NCBI GenBank assembly: GCA_003344405.1
Contig: NOWV01000024.1
Span: 558,001 to 622,000, forward strand
DNA from: Trichoplax sp. H2
Taxonomy: Eukaryota > Placozoa > Uniplacotomia > Trichoplacea
Direction: 5' to 3'
Length of the DNA stretch: 64,000 nucleotides
Numbering within the stretch: position 1 is the stretch's first letter; the number at the start of each line of letters is the position of its first letter. The notes beneath the pieces are model-generated. The model had not been told where the DNA came from and did no database searches. It saw only the letters and a list, made by a program, of their open reading frames with translations. Shown piece after piece: positions 1-15,279 of the stretch. Made by a program: the position numbers and the translations under genes.

Positions 1-3000
1 TAGAAACATTAAATATACATGTGCGTGATCATACGATTTGCAGCACCTAGTTAGATATTACGTACCAGCATACCGCTAAGTTTCCTTAGATCCAGTTCAT
101 TTTGGTACCTGAGCACCAGGTCTCGGCAAATAGACATAGCACTTTCCCACGACTAATATACGCATAAGCAAACAAACATTCTATCTCATTGATTTTGTTT
201 TTAAGCCGATAAGTAATCGAAGTAATCGCAATGGATAAATTAAATGTACTCAATGCAGAATTTTGACGTTAAATCAAATTAATTACAACAAGCTCAAAGT
301 AGGATAAGTTTATCCAATATCTAACTATCTAACATTTCTTACAGCATATCATACCTCTCCTTGTATAAATAGATCCACAGCCATTTTATTTAATTTCTCT
401 TTTCGTTGTTCTTCCGTCTCGGCTTTATAATTAGTATGAGCAACATCGGGTAGATAATCATTGGACCACTAACAACAAAAAAATTACACATTAGATCATT
501 TACGTATTGTAAATATACTGTAACTAACATGAAGGAATGACTTTATCCGAAATGTAGCGAGAATAAAAATGAAAGCAATTTACCGTCAATTTATTCGAAT
601 AGTGCAATAGGGTATATCCCGCTTCAACAAAATTTCCTAATTTTAACTGCTCTTGATAGAACTTGTTTAAGTATCTAATAAAATATTAAATAGTCGCATT
701 CAAGAAATGCTATAAACTCTCCATGCATGTTACTATGAGCGTATTTTTTGAAATATTTGTGAATTTTAAATGTAGCCGTAGCAATTTTTAAGAGATGTGA
801 ACATTTTTATACTAGAATATTGCAGCTAAAAATCCAGTACATGTTTAGAGTTCATTGAGGAAAATATTATTTAGAAACATGAATAACTGCCTTCCAGCAT
901 ACCTGATATATAGACTCTGATAATTAATGCTGTAATAAAAGTCCTATAAAGGTGACAATTATTACAGATAATCATTAGAAATTGTTGTTGAACGTATAAA
1001 ATTTGCTTCAATTAAGCCATAATTTAGTGGAAAGAATACAAAATTTTACCAATATTCGCAGACGTAAATCGTTATTTACTAAAGCTATATAATAGTTCAC
1101 CTAACTTTTCCATTATCTCCGGTTATCATTTATCGATTTTATGAGTATCAATATAATTACAGTAAAATCTTATCTTAAGATAGCGAAAGAATTTACAATC
1201 AAACATGTTCGTTAATGATTGACAGCTTACAATGAGGTTTCTAAGGCATCGCAACTTTACATCTTGATTCTCGACATGAAAATTTCTATAATCAATCCGC
1301 CAGATAAAGGAATGAATTCAGTTTTAAAGTTAGTATTTGATACCATAAGTGGAGTGTTATGATTATTTATGATTAAATTATAAATTGAATGAAGAAGATT
1401 TTGTAGCCGGCTAGTTGCTTTAGGCTACGTGGCTATATTATATAGAAGCTAGATAAATTAGCGCAGGTACATAACTGCGTCTGATTATTGGCTAAAGCCG
1501 ATATACAGTGATTGCAATGTGTAATACATTAAGGAGTGGTAAGATTTTTTTTGCCCGCGTTACATAGTAATTAAGTATTGATAGTTTCACTCTATACTAA
1601 TCATTGTATTAATTTTAATTTAACCTTACCTATAGTCAAGTAATTTATCAATTAGATCGGTCATGTTATTAACAAACACGCGACCATGTTCATCCAGATA
1701 CTTCGAATTAAGTAACATATTGGTAAAGCTATAAAAATAACAAAATGATCTACTTAGCATTAACGGTAATAATAACTACAGAGATTCTATCCCAATATCC
1801 ATTAGAATTGAGCATCATAAAAGCAAGGTAAGGAAAATAATAAAACATTGTATTTGTCATCAATAATAGAATAAAAATATAATAAAATTCTAGTCATAAT
1901 AGGTTATTTAAATTGGGCACTTGGTTATAGAAGCAAAGATAACAGTGCGATAGTTTACATATAAGATCTCAATCAGCGTTCAGGAATATATTGGTAACTC
2001 TACAAAGATAATTAATTAGACATAACTGGACGATTTTTTTCAGGATTATTAATAGTATGACAAGTGCATAAGTTCTAAACTTAAAATTTAAGTATAGCAG
2101 TTTAGGGTTTGCTAATTATTTTCTACAATACTTACGTGTCATAGAAAATCTCTCGATATTCGTAGTCGCCTTTACCGGAATTAATTAACTCATGAGTTTT
2201 ATCGAGAGCTTCAATTTCCACCTTAGGATCAAGCAACAACATTAATGAAATCATACTCGGGAAAATGCCTAAATCCGTAAATAATTAGATAAGTATTTGA
2301 GTCTCACTTGTCTGATATCGTGATTTATTGTAAATTGGAATAGTACAATGTCAAATATTACGGTCATCATAATTTTACGTATTTCTACAAAGCAAACAGA
2401 TACAGTCAGTAACCATGTAGTAGGATAATATCTGCCCTTCAAATATGACTTTCATATACTGGAGAGTTTGATAAATATAAATTAATATCCATTACAATCA
2501 TTGCTTATAACTGCTATGACACATTTTAAGCAAATATAGATTGTTTCCGTGTCGTATTATAACCTTTTACAGGAACCATAGATAATTCCAGGATGGTTCC
2601 AATAATAGCCGGTATATGTTCTTTCCTATCATATGCTTTATAAAATCATATATGAAATTTAATCTATCATACAGCAAAATATGTATTATTTACAAAATTG
2701 CTAGGATTACTATAAGAGAAGTTGGAAATTATAATTGATTACATAATTTTGTCCAATACTCTGCCGGCTAAATTCTGTTTACCTAATAGCTCCCACATTA
2801 CAGCAATCTGTTTGGCAACTTCAATTCTTAAATCACCGTATCTAATTGAACCATTGGTTTAATATTATTTACGACAATCAGCAAAGCTTTCATTCCTTAA
2901 AATCAGAATACACTACACACAGCTATAATCAGAAAGAAAATTTTAAATTAATTAGGATGTACGTCTCTAATATTTTGTTTCTTTTGTTAGTCGAAAAAGA

Positions 3001-6000
3001 CTCCAATTGAAGAGTATTAGCCAGTATTAAGCTACTGGCAATAAAAAAGTAAGAGTCCCAAATCTAATTTTTGAAAGAAAGAATAAAAGATTAATTAGTT
3101 GTAAAAAATTCGAACTATATTGCACTGAAAAATGGGATTATTTATTAAAATAACTCCATTCCATGTAATTTATCCTTAGAATGTATCATCTACTTATAAT
3201 CGATAAATTATCTAATATTTTAAAGTTGAACTCTTTACGAAAAAAATTACAGTTGCAAGATGATAGCATAACAAGAAACTTTATTATACGCAATAACAAG
3301 GTAAAAACGATAATAAAACAGCCAATCCAATAGAATTTTATTCTTAAAAAATAACTGATTTTATACGGACGAATTGATAATGAGAGCTAATACGATCCTT
3401 ACCTGGTGATTGTAATTTTTTTGTAGGAAATTTTGAGTCATTGCTTTAGAAAGGCTACCAAGGCTTTGAATGATAACTCTGATAATAATTATCACAAAGA
3501 TGAAAGTGTGATTAGATATCAAGCATAACCTATTTTCGATCAATCTAACAATAAATTTTAGTTAACGTTACTGGAATGCTGCCAATTTGAAATAAAACCA
3601 TTCCTTAGGAAAAACTCTGTCCTCAAGTATTGATTTGAACACCAAAAACATCAAAGCTATCCGTTCCTATTTTAATACAAATGTACAGTATATAAAGTGA
3701 AGATCGATTCTTTATTTCTTTCATTTTATTGCAGTTAGAGCAATTTAAATCCATGAATATACTTTTTAACTGGCAAGACATAATGTAATCTATTAGCCAT
3801 TGATTCCGATTATAAACTGGTTTAGGACACAAAATAGATAATTATATTACCTTAATTTCTTCCCGTTTTTGGAAGCTTAAATAAAAAAATATATCATCAT
3901 TGCGACTCAACTGCAAAGTACCAAGAAAGACGACGATTGCTTTAGTCTAAAAAATTGAAGCGTAACTGTTTAAGTATCAAATTGCAAGATGGTATTATCT
4001 ATCGACAATTTTCATGGATGCATTTTAATTAAGTACATGATCATTTCCTACGGGCATTAATACACTATAGGGTATAGAAGTAAAGGGTCTAATTTAACTT
4101 ACGTAAGTTTTAGTTCCGAAATTAGACGTTGCAATTACCGCTGTAGTAATAGATTGTTGCAACTGGTTGAAGATGTGGTAATGGTGGCCTTCATTTGGTA
4201 CATTAATCTGGTAATTATAGTGCAAAATAATATTCAGTAGTTAAGGCTTCTCTCAATGATTTTTAATCCAAACTATAAATTAGGTAAACTCATGCTTCAG
4301 AGCCTCTTTATTACCATACTTGGGCTCTAGTTCAATTAAACGCAAAGGGACTTACAAATGATGTTAATTCAAGCAGATGAATCGGAATATCCAATACATC
4401 ATTCTTTTCTTCTTGTAGGGACAATCGAATATGATCATGAATTAGTCCAAGGCAATCAGGAACAATTCTAGTCTCATAGCCTGTTTGATGTACAAATTAA
4501 TCAGTTTATACTTCCTCAACAATATGAGTAAATTTGCACATACTGTTCAGGTAGTCAATATTAAGTATAACTTGTGTTAAGACAACTACACCTTTTTGCA
4601 TCCTTTAGGTATTAAGTGAAGTATTTACTAGAAATGTTAATAGAATTACCATATCTCAATAATTCCTTGTCATTTAATATCGCTGCTATCAGGTTTAACT
4701 TCTCTTGCGTTATTTCACCAATCCGATGCTTATTATTATGCATCTTAGCTAATAAACTAGAAATTATCTCAGTTTCATCACCATAGGCTTTTTTACAAGT
4801 GTGGTAAATTTCCATATAGTGAGATAAGATGAAAGCCTAATAAGTACAATAAGAGGTCGAATGAAATTTTAAGATAAAGGTTATCTGAAGATATTAAGTA
4901 CTATTACAATGCAAGCCTACTGAAAAGATTGAAATCATGACTATATAACTTTTCTATATCATTTAACCTTTATATCATTTAGGTGATCACCATCTATTTC
5001 GTACAGCTTAAGTAAATTTTTTAATATCCCGGAACAATATTTGTTAATGGTTGCTTTTTCAACTTTCCTATTAATACGAATTGTATTAGATATGTTATAA
5101 AGTTGTTAAAATACTTCTTCTAATTACTCAAATAAGCATATCTATTCGTGGATAATTTTCAAAGATCTGAGATGACAGGTATTATTCTTATTACTCTGGA
5201 CTTAAAATTGGATTAAACAGAGTGCAAGTTCAAGTAGAACGTTAGATAAACGTTACATATCAATTTAAAACTTACAGTGGATCAGCATTTATTTTAAAAT
5301 AGGACGATACCATAATTTTGAGTAATGATGGAATCATCTGCAATTGGTTAAAAGTAAAGAAGTTTGAATTATTTATTAAGAATGGGTTAGAAGCGCGATT
5401 GATGGGGCACACTCGTTATATCAAATAGCACTCTCAGGGAAAAGTTGTACTCATTATTTCTTTATTAGTATTAGCGGTTAGTTCTAGGACATTACAATTA
5501 AATTTAACTACAGGCTCATTTTATTCCCAGAATATAAGCCTACCACTAAAATGCGATATAAGGTAGATTCTAACTGCCTTTATCATGTACTTAACATCGA
5601 TATCATTAACTGTGATTGTACAAGTATACGAGCATGCCGTATAATAGCAGTATCATAAGAAATTATACTCGGATAAATTAATGGTCATTTATAGATTGTG
5701 CTACTGTCTTAATTTATACTATCTAATTAGACTAACAGCTCCTCCTATACCGTATTGGAGTCATATCAAATTACTTATGGCGATGCCATCACAACGACTG
5801 TTTGTACCTTGAAATCATTCCTGCTATCTGATGAAAGATCGCCAGCAACTATCAGATCTAATCGTCTCATGATATAGTTGAAAATATACCTGCATCCAAC
5901 AAAAAAATTGTTAAAAAACTGAAGAATTCCGTAAGCCAAATATGATATTTTGTTGGCTATGTAAAAACACAATATATCTCAAGAAAAATTCCTAGCCCGT

Positions 6001-9000
6001 ACGTTAATATTTGGAAATAAAACTAACACTCAATTACAGTTCTTAAAAGATCTACGATGCATAATTACCGATATACATTACTAGTAGTGATGTGTCTATT
6101 TGTATAGGTATCCAAAAATTTTGGAGATGTGTTTGCATCATGTTTTTCGATTACGCGAATGATGCTGATCTAAGATGTCGAAATGATACCGTTAAAATTA
6201 CACCCAGCAATCTATTATCAACACAGCATACTGTCTCTAATGATAAATGATAGCGTAGCTGCTGAAACTTGATCTAAATCAGCTTCATCAGTATTGCTTA
6301 ATAGTATTACCAAACATTCCATGGCTTTTGCAGCGTAGTGCTCGCTCTTACTTTCACTTATTAATTCGAGAAGAGAGTTCAAGGTCCTTGTTGCAAACTG
6401 AACAATGTTCGCACGACGAATTACATTCAATGTAATGAAAACAGCAATTAAGATTATCAACTACAACTATTTGCTTATACCTTTAGGAGATCGCCCTCTT
6501 TCAATCTACTAAACGTTTCAAGAGTAATGGCCAAAGCGGTACTTTCATTACGCCAATTAAATATTCGTAAGAAATTGACTATCATATTCAACAGAAATTT
6601 TTTAGGTAAGGTAAACTTGCTAAATCACAAGCAACTTAATCAATTCTATTCCCAATTAAATCTCATCAATTTGAGATATAAATAATTAGAATATTTACCA
6701 TCTTGCGTTAGCTGAGTAGAACGAAATTGTATTGACACCGTCGTAGTCTCATCTTTAGATGCAAACGAAGCTCGACGAGTCTTAGGAGCTGGTGTGACTT
6801 CGTCTGATACAATTTCTCCTTTATCCTAGTTTAAGTAATCCAATAGATTAGAATACCAATACTAATTGTCATAGAAAGATATCAACATCTTTTGGGGTAA
6901 TATCGCTGATTTATATCTTCTTGCTGGTAATTAATACTCTTAAAATAGGGTGCAAAACTAGAAACTGGTAGATATTTAACTAATTTCATGCTACTTATGC
7001 AAAAGATTAGTTTATAGCGGCGAATTAATAGTAATATCTTTAAAAAGTAGTTGATATTCTTAAAGTAGGACTTAAAAAATAGAAAATAATCGTTGTTTGC
7101 CTAATTTTGTACAATAAGTGATAAAAATTTTGTTAACAATCTTAATTGCAATAGAAAGTTCTTTTTAAAAAGGGTATTTAAAAAATTAATAGAACTACCT
7201 TGTGTACTTTTAACATATAGACGCCGTCATTTAAGACAGTTCCATTAGGCTTTAAAAGTTTCAAGTAAGATATCCCTATTGCCCGATCTCTGTCTGTTAT
7301 ATAAGGGAATAAACGCAAATTGATAAAATAAATTCGCTATTCCTGATCGCAGTTTACATCTAACAGTACATTATTAATTCTTACACGTCAATGAAATGAA
7401 AAAGTTTTAAATAATCAGGTCGTGTGAAATATTTTAGTTCGGTGTCATTTCGTCAGCAATACTATTCAGCAATTTTAGATACTTATCTACGTCAATTTTA
7501 CAATGACGTCTGATATAATATGGCAAGCTATGAACTAATAAGATTTAGATAGATTTACATCATAGAATCAGTCATAGCTACCTAATTAAATAACTTAACA
7601 TTAATACAGTACAAGTGCATTAATTTTGTCATTGTTAGTATTTTGAAACTTTAAAATATTGTTGATATAACTTAACGACGGAATTATTAGAGTTAAGTGG
7701 CATTAAAATAATTTAGATTTAATAGATTGATTTTATTATGTTTTAAAAATAATTGATTACCTCTCGATGAGCGATGCTGTACCTCGAATTTGAGGTAATA
7801 GTTATCTAAGGTTTCATTTGGAATTGTGATCTAGTAGGATGCAATATAATAAATTACATGAAAACTTTTCGATTCGCTAAGTTTTATATCCCATTATTGT
7901 AACACCGATGAATAATTTGTAATATAATAGTGACTACAAAGGTAGAAATTACCTTAAAAGTCTCCTTCCATTGCGGATCGTTATCATGATAAATAACGTA
8001 AGTTGAAAGTGATGTAAATCGTTCACTATTAGCACCTTGAGAGAAACACCCCTGAACGATATACACAAATAAAGAAATCGCTTAGGCTATGATTGTAAGC
8101 TATAGTAATCCTTTTCCTCGGAATTGATCAAATAGATAATACAATAAAAAACTTACTGGTAACGGCCGCTTTGTGGTTTTAGAAATAAGGCTAACGATCA
8201 TTTCAATATTGCTTTCACTGGATCGATCTCCTTTTCGTTTTACAACGAATGAACGAATTTCAGAGTATAAAAATTTATTGAATGACTTATAGAACAAAGA
8301 TTACTAGTTAAAAAAACGATGCTTACTTCCTATTTCAGTTTTAATCACCGTAACAAATAGCTCATTAACAGGCAGTCCTATGAATCACAGCATAAATGTG
8401 AGGATAGCATCGTTACATTAATACTGACTAAATTTTGTAGACGTCGATCAATATTAATTTTACGCAATCAAGCACAAAGGAATTCGAAAGCAAAGCTGTA
8501 TTAAAACTTTAAATGTAATCTATACCTGGCCTTTTCCAATCAAGGTACCCTACGTTTGGTATTATGCTTGCTTCACTAAACTCGAGACGATGATGCTTCT
8601 TAAGCTATTATAGACGCCAATAATATCATGGTATTATGTTTCATTTGTCAATATATCAAACAAATTAGCAACGTATTTATCTTTGAGGCTCTTCAGCTAT
8701 TTTGATAATACCTCATGAAAGTCTCCTGGCAGAATCATTTTAGTTCCTTTTATTTCTAAGTAAAGGCGAAAGCATAAGTTAAAATATGGCAAAATGTAAC
8801 TAAATGATAAACAGCAGACTGATGTAGATAAATTTCCATGATAGTAAATGAAAATAGTCGAGCTATATGTGAATTAAGATTAAGTTTTAAACGTTGCCTA
8901 CTGAATATTTCTGCTGTAAATGAACTGTCTTTGGTCAATTTTTCGATAAGCATTTCATGATAATTGGCGAAGTGATCGCGATCTTTGTTTTCATATCTAC

Positions 9001-12000
9001 ACATTAGGCAAGATTTCAATCGATACGCATAAATACATATATTTAACCCTTTAACAAAAACTAATAACATGAGAGGATGATAAATTATTGCCAACTTACG
9101 TGTAGCCAGTCAAATCCAATTGATCAGAATTGTTGTTGGCTACCATCTGAGCAACACTACAGACTAAAAATCATGAAGAAAATTATTGCTTTTAGTTTAA
9201 AGATTGTATCCTGAACTATATATATCAAGGTCAGGATTTTGCTACTAGCTATATAACTGAATTTGGTAGCGCATCATGCTATATATTGTTGAATTAACGA
9301 TTTTGTTGTACCTGCGCAGCCATAAGGCTGCCTATATAAAAATTTCGAACGAACAGTTGGTGCATTGCTTTTAGATATGGGAGCTGAAATTGAATTAGAG
9401 ACAAACATTTTAAGAAAGATAGTATCTTAATATTTTGCAATATTTACAGTTTTATATCGACTGATTATAATTAATAGTCAAAGTCTTGTTATTTGCAAAG
9501 CTACTCAGTTACTATGATGGATCTTACCCTTTTTTATAACACGAAAAACAACGTATAAATTCTTGACAGAAGCTTCATAAAGGATTTCCTGTAAGCATTT
9601 AAATATAAATTTTATAATTCGCTACTAAATTTAGATTACATACAGTATATTAAAGCGCTTAAAATCATAGTAATTATGCTAAAATTACCGTAAAAATGAA
9701 TTTGATATTTCCAATTTTTGTTGGATCTGTTGGCTGTGCATCTTCCGTTAAGCTGATAACGTAGCTATCACTAAATCATTAAATATCAACGTTTCTCACT
9801 CAAATTTTTACGCCTTAAGTCGCATCTTTCACATTTTATAGTTAATAACTGCTTAATATAAAATAAATTTACCTAGTAAAGCGATTATATTCGGCATCAT
9901 ATAATCTTACAATAACCTCAGATGTATCGCTTAACGTCCACTGGAAAGTCTCTAACTTAATCAGTATATGGAGCGAATCTCCCATTACATAGGCCTTCTA
10001 TAATTATAAATTGAAGAATGCATGGTAAAATATACGGACGATTATGCTAGTAAATCTTCAGTTTCTGTCTTTTATGGTATTGGATTTAATACTAGAAATG
10101 GCATTTGACACTTATAATTCATAATTAATAAAGTACGATTTCTGAGCTGTTTCATACCTTTTCATGCTTTTCCTTTTCGGAACCTTCACGGTACTGTAAT
10201 GATAGAAATAGAGAAAATTCAATTTTATATTTGAGGTAACGTTATCACTAAATCTATGCATACATATATCAAGTTAAGATGATCATCTAATCTGTGGAAC
10301 TACCAGTGTATATAATTGTGCCAAATTTAAGTTGTCCGCCTTTACTGGTAAATTATTTTTGCGAGGAATGACATCAAAATTAAGATTCCTATAAAATAAT
10401 TTTAGTGAAATTATCAAAGCAATTAGACAAAAACGTTCATTATAACCAATGAATTACAGCAATTTATCGAGCTCGGACTGTGCAGATTAGATTGTTGTAA
10501 TATACCAAGGTCAACTGATGAAATTTGATTACTAAATGTAATCATGATTGAGTCTACTATCTTATAAATCACAACAGGCAAACATCATCGCATCGTTAAA
10601 TATAAAAGACGATTTAGTTTATAAGTACAGGTATAGTATCACTATTAATTGCCAGTGAAATGGCTATTAGGCTTTAGCTATATTTGAAATCCTGTTATCA
10701 TTATTTTAAGTGATGAAATCGAACAGAAATATCACTATTGAGCCTTACTTATTGGTATCATCAATGATTTGGATAGCTTCTTTCTTCAAAGCTTCCACTT
10801 GATACTATCAGTATATGAAATTAATTGCAATAAAATTGGGTATAATAACATCGTGCTACATAGAGATTTAGATAAAATGTTAGAATAGGTTAAGTACCTG
10901 TGAATAATAACGATAATCCAAAATTTTGTCACGTAATTTTATAAGTTGATCTGATTTTTGGCCAATAGTATGAATAATGTAACGATTTTCAAGATTCTAT
11001 AATTCCATTAATAATAATGCGATTAAAACGTTAGTTAATAATTAATTAATTAGGCCCTCAATTCTTGAAACAATCAAATATGACAGTCCAAATAATTTCA
11101 AGTTTATAATACTCTATGCACTAGATTACAGTAATTTAAGCGGCACAGAATCAAATTATAAACTGTTTACAAAAAATTCATCGGAAATACCTTAAATCGG
11201 CTATCCCATGAATCTGACCAGTCTCGAATAGTATCAACAATTTCATCAGCCACAGTGTTAGTTCCATTAAAGCGCCTTGATAATATTAAATGCATTAACG
11301 TTTTTAAAGACTTTTCGAAATCAGCGTATTACATTGGTATTTGTAAATTTTCGACAGGTCATGAATTTAATTCAACCGATATATATGTATCGTACACTTA
11401 CAAGTTTAAGCTTTCATCAATTATTTCTACATGAGATTTAGGAAATATACCCTAGCAAATATGAAATGTCATACAATACTAATCAGTTTTAGTCATCTTT
11501 ACTCCAAATTTATATATCTAATAAAAACTACGTTTGATAGATTTAACATTGTAAAATTAATTGAAATTACGAAAAATAACACTATCTAAGATTGTCTGAC
11601 TTAAAGCAGTTGAAGTGATTATCACTTATTGTGCAGGGTTTAGCTTAAATTCTTTTAATTTTTATATTTTTAAATTTTTTAATAGTCATTAGGCATTACT
11701 AAAAAGACAAAAAGTTCAAGTCTTCATCCTACATAACTTGTAAGCTACTGCAAGATGTTGAGGATTACGCTGAAAACTCACGATCGACCTCAAAAAATTA
11801 TATTGCCATATACTATATGCTACGTTGGATGTATTCGTTGTAATTTTGTTACAGACTCATTAAATGCTAGGAGAGTATTATATTGAGGCATTTAGAATTG
11901 AAAAATAATTACTTTCGATATTGTTTTTTGTATTTCTTTTGATGATTGAATGTGTCATAAATTGATTTTATGTGGAATATTACTGTATAGGATAGATGAT

Positions 12001-12730
12001 ATGGTAGGAACAAGAGATATGACAAATTTAAACAAAATTACGAAAAATAGAGTAGTTGGACAGGATGTAATGCTTTCCTGCAAAAATCCTAATTTACTAT
12101 GTCGTCTAAGTGTGATTTTCGTTACGATATAAAATTCTCATATGGAGTCAAAAGAAAAAAATAGTATAAAGAAGACTATAGCTATGGCCTTAAGCTGTAT
12201 CTACCGAAAGTATTATCTATTGATTACTTCGACCTTACCCGAATATGATCATGATTGACTACCTCACCAAATATCCATCCTGCCAATAATAAAGATACAC
12301 ATGAAATAAGATGTTTCGTTTCATATTACTCTAACAGATAATTACTAAGTGATTTAATTTGCTGTTTATGCCGTTACTAATCTGATTTTTATACTTGATA
12401 ATACATATATAAACTATCCATAATAATTAGTCATTATCAGTATGACCGTAATCATCACACTTTTACCTTGATACTCCGATTCGATGATAATGCGATCACC
12501 AATGTCGATATTAATTCCATGTAAAATTTTAGATCCATCGAAAGGATGAATAGCTAATGAATGAAACGAAAATACCTTAGTTCATCGTATAAAAATTAGA
12601 TAATGCTTCATTTATCTTCTATAATTGACACCGATGACTAGCGATTAAACGTATGAGTTTAAACGATTCTGGTCACCTAATTTATTTTACCTCGACCTTG
12701 TACTTTACAAAACATAAACTTATCCATCAT
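1..12730 (-). CDS. DOCK3/4-like atypical Rac/Rap guanine exchange factor, 5' part (runs off left edge)
   Basis: DOCK proteins activate Rac/Rap GTPases through DHR-2, bind phosphoinositides through DHR-1 and partner ELMO near the N-terminal SH3. The start codon is at 12730. Exons whose phases close from there: 12691-12730, 12467-12553, 12263-12279 (17 nt), 11402-11451, 11191-11275, 10898-10996, 10749-10804, 10304-10388, 10158-10193, 9873-9997, 9689-9764, 9528-9588, 9312-9383, 9100-9163, 8902-8996, 8712-8755, 8526-8604, 8327-8377, 8157-8230, 7953-8051, 7761-7830, 7199-7293. Less certain: 6699-6825, 6481-6619, 6232-6397. SH3 shows GINIDIGDRIII, GWIFGE and GIFPKSHV. DHR-1 shows NELFVTVIK, then YHDNDPQWKETFK, the DOCK3/4 type of this motif. 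Further left are recognisable exons at 2783-2841 (YGDLRIEVAKQIAVMWELL), 2136-2268, 1630-1728 (LIDKLLDYR), 584-674 and 355-468, the last two opening DHR-2. The catalytic DHR-2 core lies outside. The 6699/6481 junction does not close in phase; exons at 3-6 kb are incomplete. Confidence 0.85.
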
Positions 12731-15230
12731 CAAGGGTTTAAGATTTACGCTATAGGTATCTATGAGGGTATGATTCCATTTGGAGCAATGTAATGTCCAT
12801 TTATTTTATCTTATCAGATGAAATAGCTACAAGCGGGAATGTTTTATAATCCTGTACCGTAGCGCACAGTAATGCTAGACTTATAAATCAATCTTGATGT
12901 ATTTCGCTACTTATGAAGAAACAATTCATTTCCTTTACCATACATATATTTTCATGTCAGACGAAGTATTCATACTATTATTTATGATATGTTGCCCAAT
13001 TTATTTATTGATCATCATTCGCCTATATTAAATTATTTATGCAGATAAGTCTAATCTTGTACGGGAAATGGCTCTGAAATGGCTCTATCTCTAGTACCGG
13101 ATTAACGAATTGTAATCGTGAATAATTGATTCATTATTGTTAGTCTACTGCTTATAAATCATCTAATTTGGAGCAAGGATGATCCCATTCCACTACTTAG
13201 TCTACTATTTAATGGAGGCTATAGTTACCTATCGCTTGTTGATTTTTCAATGTCATGACGATGATAATCCAATATTCTTCAAATCAACCTGTCTTTAATT
13301 CGTTCCGTTTATAAGAAGTAATCAATCTTCAAACCTTCATACGTATAAGATTTCTTCAACAATTTATGTATGCAATCAATTACTGGAAATTGGATAATAC
13401 GCAAACGTTAATTATTAGGAGTAAATTAAAAGTTTTTAGACAACTTCCGTCATGGATGAGAAAAATTACTTTACTCCTGAAATCGTGATGTTAATGAGAC
13501 CGTAGTAGAGAGTTGCAATGGCAACGGTGCTCTCGGCTCGCATACAAATTACTATGTTACAAGTCCAGACAGTAGCGAGTTTATTTCGCAACATAGGGTG
13601 GGCAGGGCCTGCTCATTTGAGATCATAGATTGTTATTATGGGATTGTCTACTATACAAACTCTGACAATGATATTGGAAAACCCAATGGTGTCGGTCAAT
13701 ATCGATCGTGTAAGCTTGTATGGTTGAATAAGTTATTCTCTCTCTCTACTTTCTAATCGTTGACTAGATGGTTAAAATGAATTCTAAATCCAAATGATGA
13801 GTATGGTATGGCTTCATAAGCAACAGGTTGTAATAAATCGATATATACCTTCAAGCTAGAGATGGGATCCACGATCGACTAGCTCTATTTGATATAATAT
13901 ACTCATGTATGCAGTACTGTTTGGGTATATCTACTGCATTCGACTTGAACACCATGAAAAGTTCTCAACTTCAAGATGGGATTAAATTGGAATTCATCAG
14001 ATCTGCTGTTCTACTCGCTGTTCCATTGATCTACAGTAATCAGGGAATCTTTCTCCCTTATTCTGCCTTAATGATCATAAACTGGTACAGACGACTTCAA
14101 GATGGATGCAACGATAATGCTATAGTTTATAGCTCCATATTAAAATGATGAAAAGAAGCCACAGTAGTCTCCAGTAGTGGAGCATTTGCTTCCAATGGTC
14201 CAGGTGGATCTATTATGGCATTGCGTTAATCAAATTGGTAGAGCTACATTGAGAATATAGCCATGGAAGGAATTACGACCTATTTAGAAAGGGATTGATC
14301 GGCATATAATAGTACGAGTCTCAGTGATCAACATCTCCAAGCCAAATTTACACCGCCCAATTGAGAAAATAACAGATGAGCGCTGTTCATGACTGTGTTG
14401 ACTACTGAGTGTATTGTATATCTTACAAGAACGTTTAATGATAGTTTAGACTTTTCACTACATTATTTAAGGCATTACAGCGTATTGGAAAAGATAACTT
14501 GTAGTTTAATCAGCGATTTCTCCAACGACTGTTAGTCGACACTATAAAGCCATACATTATAGTCAATTCCTACCAACTACTATTGTACATTATTACTTGC
14601 AATACCGGAAGCAACTTAATAGAGTCGACAGCCGTAGTTCGATGCTATGCCAAACGGTAAAGCAGCCCCAAAATTAGTTTAAGTTAGAAGATGGATAAAT
14701 GAATATAGTCTAAAAGATATATTGCAGTATTTTATTTGCATGCCTTTTGGCCATAATGTTTTCGGTGTATAAATAGAAGCACTTAATATATATATGGCAG
14801 AAATAAAGAGATAGGACAGGGTAGTCCTCGGTAAAAGTATCGATTTATGCTTATGTAATAAAGTGAAGTTCAACAAGATATAGTAATCGTGTTCTATTAA
14901 TCAATTTATTTCCATGACTCTTGTGATATTACCACGGTACAAAATACCATCAAGAGACGGATAGATTACTCAATTGCATGAGTTTATGTTTTCATTTGGT
15001 GACTGCGATGAAGCAGGCCAATGGTGACATTGAACAAATGATTTAAGGGATGAAAGTATTCTAAAACAGTTTCATAATACAGTATGGTGCAGTGTTTTAC
15101 CGTTAACTCGATGGCCATTTGAGTTCAAGGCTTTAAGCTGTTTTAAAATCTAGTTTAACTTAAAGCAGGACACGGTTTTCGATTAGTATTTGCTATTTAG
15201 CAATACCGCTATTTTCTAAATGCCATTTTA
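12731..15230. other. Gene-poor interval upstream of the DOCK-like gene
   Basis: This stretch should hold the promoter and any 5' untranslated exons of the leftward DOCK-like gene. I could not place a transcription start. The part at about 13.5-14.65 kb is somewhat less AT-rich than its flanks. It contains one 79-codon open frame at 13909-14148 with no family motif and no supporting splice sites, which I do not accept as a gene. Nothing else convincing was seen. Confidence 0.4.
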
Positions 15231-15279
15231 AAATCTCTGGTTAGGATATTTTTAATTCTGTGTTTAATGAGCATACAGC

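Noticed and set aside
13909-14148. 79-codon plus-strand open frame as a small gene
   Set aside because: No domain, no splice partners, and its length is expected by chance in the less AT-rich stretch.
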